Shown in pieces: positions 30,652 through 33,622 of a stretch of 33,622 nucleotides of DNA. The notes below the pieces were generated by a model. It worked only from the letters and a program-made list of their open reading frames with translations, was not told where the DNA came from and ran no database searches. Made by a program: the position numbers and the translations under genes. The first letter of the stretch is position 1; each line of letters opens with the position of its first letter. Origin of the DNA: Fimenecus sp964557975 (GTDB taxonomy: Bacteria; Bacillota; Clostridia; Oscillospirales; Acutalibacteraceae); contig CAZLCG010000021.1 of the NCBI GenBank assembly GCA_964557975.1, positions 1-33,622 of the forward strand. The letters are read 5' to 3'.

Positions 30652-31458
30652 TTGAAAATAAAACTCGTTGCCGTAGACATTGACGGCACTTTGGTAACAA
30701 ATAAAAAGGAAATTCAGCCCGAGACAAAAAATGCGATTATCCGCTTTATTGACAGCGGCGGCGTGTTTGTAATTGCCTCCGGCAGACCGATCAAAGGGAT
30801 TAAACGCTATATTGACGAGCTTGGGTTAAACCGTCGCGGTGGATATATTATCTCTTATAACGGTTCAAAAATTACCGATATTAAATCGGGTAAGGTTTTA
30901 TCGGAAACAAATATTGACGTAAAGCACATCCCGTCGATTATTTCCGCCGCCGAGAAATACGACATTCCGCTGACGACCTATAAGGATGATACGGCGATAA
31001 CGCAAAAGGCGAGCGATGATTTCTTCAACCTTGAGGTAACCATAAATAAACTTGATGTAAAAGTTGTTGAAAGCCTTTCGGACGAGCTTAATTATCCTAT
31101 CCCGAAATTTCTTATCACAGGCGAGCCGAAAAAGCTTGAAATTGCCGAAAAGCATCTGCGTGAGGAGCTTACCGATTTGACTGTATTCCGCTCCGAGCCG
31201 TTTTTTCTTGAAATAGTCCCGAACGGCGTAAATAAGGGAAATTCGCTTATTGCGTTAAGCGAAGAATTAGGCATTGACAGAAACGAAACCATGGCTTGCG
31301 GCGACGGCTTTAACGATGTGACGCTTATTGAGGCGGCGGGCATAGGCGTAGCTATGGAAAACGCGCAGAAGCCCGCAAAAGAGGTCGCGGATTTCATTAC
31401 CCGCTCAAATGAAAACAACGGGGTAGGGTATGCAATTGAAAAATTCTGCCTTAAATAA
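30652..31458 (+). CDS. Cof-type HAD-superfamily phosphatase, TTG start
   Basis: 268 residues. HAD motif I DIDGTL (nucleophile D, acid D two residues on), motif II IASGRP, motif III lysine in PNGVNKGNSL, motif IV ACGDGFNDVTLIEAAG. The C2-type cap lies between motifs II and III. Such enzymes dephosphorylate sugar phosphates or related metabolites (for example PLP or FMN); the substrate is unknown. I choose TTG at 30652 (AAGGTG, 6 nt away) over the GTG at 30643, which is part of that ribosome site. Own promoter and terminator: single-gene unit. Confidence 0.93.
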   Translation: MKIKLVAVDIDGTLVTNKKEIQPETKNAIIRFIDSGGVFVIASGRPIKGIKRYIDELGLNRRGGYIISYNGSKITDIKSGKVLSETNIDVKHIPSIISAAEKYDIPLTTYKDDTAITQKASDDFFNLEVTINKLDVKVVESLSDELNYPIPKFLITGEPKKLEIAEKHLREELTDLTVFRSEPFFLEIVPNGVNKGNSLIALSEELGIDRNETMACGDGFNDVTLIEAAGIGVAMENAQKPAKEVADFITRSNENNGVGYAIEKFCLK

Positions 31459-31485
31459 TATAATTAAATGGATTTAGTCAAATGT

Positions 31486-31531
31486 AAAAAGCACCATATG
31501 TCACCAATAAGGCGATAGACGGTGCTTTTTT
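31486..31531. terminator. Bidirectional terminator after the HAD gene
   Basis: AAAAAGCACC (31486-31495) pairs with GGTGCTTTTT; T tract on one side and A tract on the other. It ends both the HAD gene and the converging DUF7662-like gene. Stem resembles the one at 5753-5794. Confidence 0.8.
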
Positions 31532-31584
31532 ATTTTTAAGAAAGATACAAATTAATAAAATGGTATTATTGATGAGTTTGAAAT

Positions 31585-31848
31585 TTAATTGCTTTTGATA
31601 AAAGTAATATATTCTTCTGCATAAGTATCAGAAACGTAATCGGTTTCATAACCAGCATCTAACCAAGAAACTGCCTGAGAGTGACTATAATCATTTGACC
31701 ACCATGCTAAAGCATTTTTGTTATATGCAGATGACGGTAATTTAAATTGAATAATCTCTTCAATATCATTAAACGATAACCTAATGATAGGTTGATTAGA
31801 ATTTTTCAGAAAATTCTTTAAGTTAACATATTTATCTCCCTTTGGCAT
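31585..31848 (-). CDS. DUF7662-like small protein
   Basis: 87 residues from the ATG at 31848 (GGGAGG, 6 nt away); 10 extra upstream codons have no ribosome site. Pattern: KYVNLKNFLKNSNQPIIRLSF, then IEEIIQFKLPSSAY, then AWWSNDYSHSQAVSWLDAGYE. The WWxND...HSQAxxWLxAG block is what I recall from DUF7662-type proteins, often found alone or at the end of larger proteins, some near restriction or defence genes. Function unknown. The gene is clearly AT-richer than its neighbours, and sits directly downstream of the tRNA-Leu 3' end; both fit acquisition by transfer, though I see no attachment repeats. Confidence 0.7.
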   Translation of the reverse strand: MPKGDKYVNLKNFLKNSNQPIIRLSFNDIEEIIQFKLPSSAYNKNALAWWSNDYSHSQAVSWLDAGYETDYVSDTYAEEYITFIKSN

Positions 31849-31876
31849 AATAAACCTCCCTAATAAGATTAATAAC

Positions 31877-31905
31877 ATTATAATACGTTATTCAAGAAAA
31901 CTCAA
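31877..31905 (-). promoter_or_regulatory. Promoter of the DUF7662-like gene
   Basis: TTGAGT at 31905-31900, 17-nt spacer, TATAAT at 31882-31877. Confidence 0.65.
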
Positions 31906-31924
31906 CTAATAAAATAAAATAATA

Positions 31925-31965
31925 CGATAAAAAGAGCCTGAACGAATTTACGTTAAGGCTCTTTT
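31925..31965 (-). terminator. Terminator after tRNA-Leu
   Basis: On the minus strand AAAAGAGCCT pairs with AGGCTCTTTT (31965-31956, 31939-31930), with inner AACG/CGTT pairs, followed by TTATCG. Its first base is the last A of the tRNA CCA. Confidence 0.75.
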
Positions 31966-32051
31966 GGTGCCGGAAGCGGGGGTCGAACCCGCACGGTATC
32001 GCTACCACGGGATTTTGAGTCCCGCACGTCTGCCAATTCCATCATTCCGGC
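31965..32051 (-). tRNA. tRNA-Leu (anticodon CAA)
   Basis: Acceptor GCCGGAA pairs with TTCCGGC, discriminator A and encoded CCA. Anticodon loop CTCAAAA gives CAA. The long variable arm (GTGGTAGCGATACC region) is as expected for a leucine tRNA. GGTTCGACC T loop present. Confidence 0.95.
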
Positions 32052-32058
32052 TTATTTA

Positions 32059-32112
32059 ATAAAAAACAGATGTTAAACATCCAATAAAGCAATACCCAAT
32101 GTCTAACATCTG
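32059..32112 (-). terminator. Hairpin/terminator between tRNA-Trp and tRNA-Leu
   Basis: CAGATGTTAGACAT and ATGTTTAACATCTG (minus strand; 32112-32099 and 32080-32067) form a 14-bp stem with one mismatch, followed by TTTTTTATT. Confidence 0.7.
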
Positions 32113-32115
32113 ACT

Positions 32116-32191
32116 TGGCAGGGGCAGAAGGACTTGAACCCTCGGCACGCGGTTTTGGAGACCGCTGCTCTACCAACTGAGCTATACCCCT
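32116..32191 (-). tRNA. tRNA-Trp (anticodon CCA)
   Basis: Acceptor AGGGGTA/TGCCCCT, discriminator G, encoded CCA. Anticodon loop CTCCAAA gives CCA. D arm AGCTCAGTTGGTAGAGC and T arm GGGTTCAAGTCC standard. Confidence 0.95.
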
Positions 32192-32207
32192 GTACTGCGG
32201 CAAATGC

Positions 32208-32284
32208 TGGTGGGCCATCAGGGACTCGAACCCCGGACCGTCCGGTTATGAGCCGGATGCTCTAACCAACTGAGCTAATGGCCC
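32208..32284 (-). tRNA. tRNA with CAU anticodon (Ile2 or elongator Met)
   Basis: Acceptor GGGCCAT/ATGGCCC, discriminator A, encoded CCA; anticodon loop CTCATAA. CAU is read as elongator Met unless C34 is converted to lysidine, when it is Ile2. The acceptor and arms resemble Ile2 as much as Met, so I do not decide. First tRNA after the promoter. Confidence 0.9.
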
Positions 32285-32303
32285 TCATTTGAACCGCTTA
32301 AAT

Positions 32304-32332
32304 ATTATATAGGCAAAGCGGGATATTGTCAA
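32304..32332 (-). promoter_or_regulatory. tRNA operon promoter
   Basis: TTGACA at 32332-32327, 17-nt spacer, TATAAT at 32309-32304, full consensus as expected for a stable-RNA promoter; 20 nt before the first tRNA. Confidence 0.88.
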
Positions 32333-32364
32333 GCAATTTTTTTGCTTTGCCTGTTTTTTCTGAT

Positions 32365-32949
32365 TTACAGGCTGTTCATTTCCTCTTTTATCTGTTCTTC
32401 GCACGAGCGCATAGCGAGCAGGGTTCTTTCAAACAACTCGGTAAGCTCCCAGCCGAGGTTTTCCGCGCCCTTTGAAATTATGTCTCTCGAACAGCCCGCG
32501 GCGAATTTTTTATCCTTAAATTTCTTTTTTATACTTGAAACCTCCATATCCTGAACGCTTTTGGAAGGCCTCATAAGAGCGGCGGCTCCGATAAGCCCCG
32601 TAAGCTCGTCTACGGCGAAAAGAACCTTTTCCATTTCGTGAACAGGCTCAACGTCGCAGCAAATTCCGTAACCGTGCGAACAGATTGAATGTATCATATC
32701 GTCGCCCGCTCCGCCTTCCTTTAAAAGCTCGGGCGCTTTTATACAATGCTCTTCGGGGTACATTTCAAAGTCAATATCATGAAGAAGCCCGACGGTTGCC
32801 CAATAATCCGCGTCCTCTGAATATCCAAGCTCGTTTGCGAACCGGCGCATTACGCCCTCAACCGTCAGCGCATGCTGAATATGAAACGGCTCTTTGTTGT
32901 ATTTTTTTAAAAGCGCAACGGCTTGTTCTCTTGTTAAATTACTTTTCAT
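32365..32949 (-). CDS. HD-domain phosphohydrolase (HDIG type)
   Basis: 194 residues of an HD-superfamily metal-dependent phosphohydrolase. Ligands: H26 in HIQHALTV, H57-D58 in LLHDIDFEMYPEEH, a later H92 region (ICSHGYGI), and D-E in FAVDELTGLIGAAALMRP. The family includes hydrolases of nucleotides and phosphorylated metabolites; exact substrate unknown. ATG with GAGGCG upstream. No terminator seen after it; the tRNA promoter lies 33 nt beyond its stop on the same strand. Confidence 0.9.
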   Translation of the reverse strand: MKSNLTREQAVALLKKYNKEPFHIQHALTVEGVMRRFANELGYSEDADYWATVGLLHDIDFEMYPEEHCIKAPELLKEGGAGDDMIHSICSHGYGICCDVEPVHEMEKVLFAVDELTGLIGAAALMRPSKSVQDMEVSSIKKKFKDKKFAAGCSRDIISKGAENLGWELTELFERTLLAMRSCEEQIKEEMNSL

Positions 32950-32997
32950 TTTTTTCGCCTCATTTCAAATTTATACAATTATTTTAGCACTTTTTGG

Positions 32998-33026
32998 TTG
33001 TAAAGAAAATATTTATTTGATAAAAT
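32998..33026 (+). promoter_or_regulatory. Likely Nudix gene promoter
   Basis: TTGTAA at 32998-33003, 17-nt spacer, TAAAAT at 33021-33026. Weak -35 in an AT-rich region, so moderate confidence. Confidence 0.4.
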
Positions 33027-33108
33027 ATTTATAAAAAGACGGTTAAAATCCTTTGTGTTATGCCGCGTTATTTATCTTTTTTGATAAAACCGTTGGGAGG
33101 CGATAAAA

Positions 33109-33537
33109 ATGACAGAGGTCAGGTTCTGTGAGCATACAGACGATAAGCTTCTTAAATTTGCCGTTATAATATCGAAAAGCCGAAACCGATATGTTTTTTG
33201 CAAGCACAGGGACAGAGACACTTGGGAAATACCCGGAGGTCACAGGGAAGCGGGGGAGGATATTTTAAATACGGCAAAAAGGGAATTGTATGAGGAAACA
33301 GGCGCTTTGGAATTTGATATAGAGCCTATATGCGTATATTCCGTTTCATCGACCGATAATTTTGAAGGTGAAACAACCTTCGGAATGTTATTTTTTGCCG
33401 ATATAAAGCGTTTTGAGACTGAGCTGCACAGTGAGATTGAAAAAATTACGTTAGCCTGTCAGCTGCCGAAGGAATTGACATACCCCGATATTCAGCCCGC
33501 TTTGATGAATGAAGCAAAAAAACGGGGATATATATAA
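33109..33537 (+). CDS. Nudix hydrolase
   Basis: 142 residues. Complete Nudix box at 43-66: GG-H-R-E-A-G-E50 followed by R58-E-L-Y-E62-E63-T-G, binding the metal for hydrolysis of a nucleoside diphosphate linked to another group. Candidate substrates include oxidised dNTPs or dinucleotide polyphosphates; none can be singled out. ATG with GGGAGG upstream. No partner genes. Confidence 0.92.
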   Translation: MTEVRFCEHTDDKLLKFAVIISKSRNRYVFCKHRDRDTWEIPGGHREAGEDILNTAKRELYEETGALEFDIEPICVYSVSSTDNFEGETTFGMLFFADIKRFETELHSEIEKITLACQLPKELTYPDIQPALMNEAKKRGYI

Positions 33538-33622
33538 AAAATTTTTCAAAATATAAAAAAATTTAAAAAATGTATGTGCTAAAATGATATGACCCAATAA
33601 AAAAGAGAAGTAACTTCAAAAA
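33538..33622 (+). other. AT-rich upstream region of a gene outside the window
   Basis: Very AT-rich; a TAAAAT at 33582-33587 and a purine-rich AAAGAGAAG near the end hint at a promoter and ribosome site for a gene beginning beyond the window. Confidence 0.3.

Overview
The window looks like a chromosomal segment of a low-to-moderate GC clostridial Firmicute, probably a gut Oscillospiraceae/Ruminococcaceae-type bacterium. I infer this from strong Shine-Dalgarno sites, sigma-A promoters with 17-nt spacers, a tandem glycine riboswitch before an AgcS symporter, BMP-type nucleoside ABC importers, Rrf2/cysK control, lipoprotein signal peptides, tRNAs with encoded CCA, and dispersed CCCTCAGTCTCGC-type palindromic repeats. 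The species cannot be named from sequence alone.

Layout. 1-4204: a minus-strand array of small single-enzyme genes (DinB-like, three GNAT acetyltransferases, DUF2441, a collapsed DUF3795 gene, an APH-type kinase), bracketed by copies of the same dispersed repeat. 4213-6980: a sulfur-control module with a LysR regulator, a divergent Rrf2 regulator and convergent cysK. Rrf2 and cysK share a 28-bp operator, and the cysK leader carries an 11-codon ORF ending Cys-Cys-His-stop. 7137-11397: an Hpt / receiver-HD-GYP / hybrid histidine kinase operon, a complete phosphorelay pointing at cyclic-di-GMP breakdown. 11396-19125: an envelope cluster with a Gly/Met/Pro-rich membrane miniprotein, a beta-helix lipoprotein and a two-component system on the minus strand, and a divergent VTC polymerase / DUF4956 / DUF4353 lipoprotein operon on the plus strand. 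19122-20967: an AgcS amino-acid:sodium symporter under a tandem glycine riboswitch with a terminator. 21065-26349: a BMP lipoprotein plus ABC importer operon. 26350-31531: DUF1003 membrane protein, a very large secreted double phosphoesterase, and a Cof-type HAD phosphatase. 31585-33622: an AT-rich DUF7662-like gene, three tRNA genes (Leu-CAA, Trp-CCA, CAU), an HD-domain protein, a Nudix hydrolase, and the upstream region of a gene outside the window.

Strongest second-look items: (1) the candidate cysteine leader peptide of cysK together with the shared Rrf2 operator, suggesting two layers of control; (2) the VTC/DUF4956/DUF4353 operon back-to-back with a two-component system and a second beta-helix lipoprotein, with no CotH kinase present; (3) a short segment before the DUF1003 gene that is at once a terminator of the transporter operon and a promoter for DUF1003, so that the ribosome site would be hidden in one transcript and free in the other; (4) the repeat-bracketed array of small modifying enzymes. 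All functions are inferred from sequence motifs read by eye; no database search was run.
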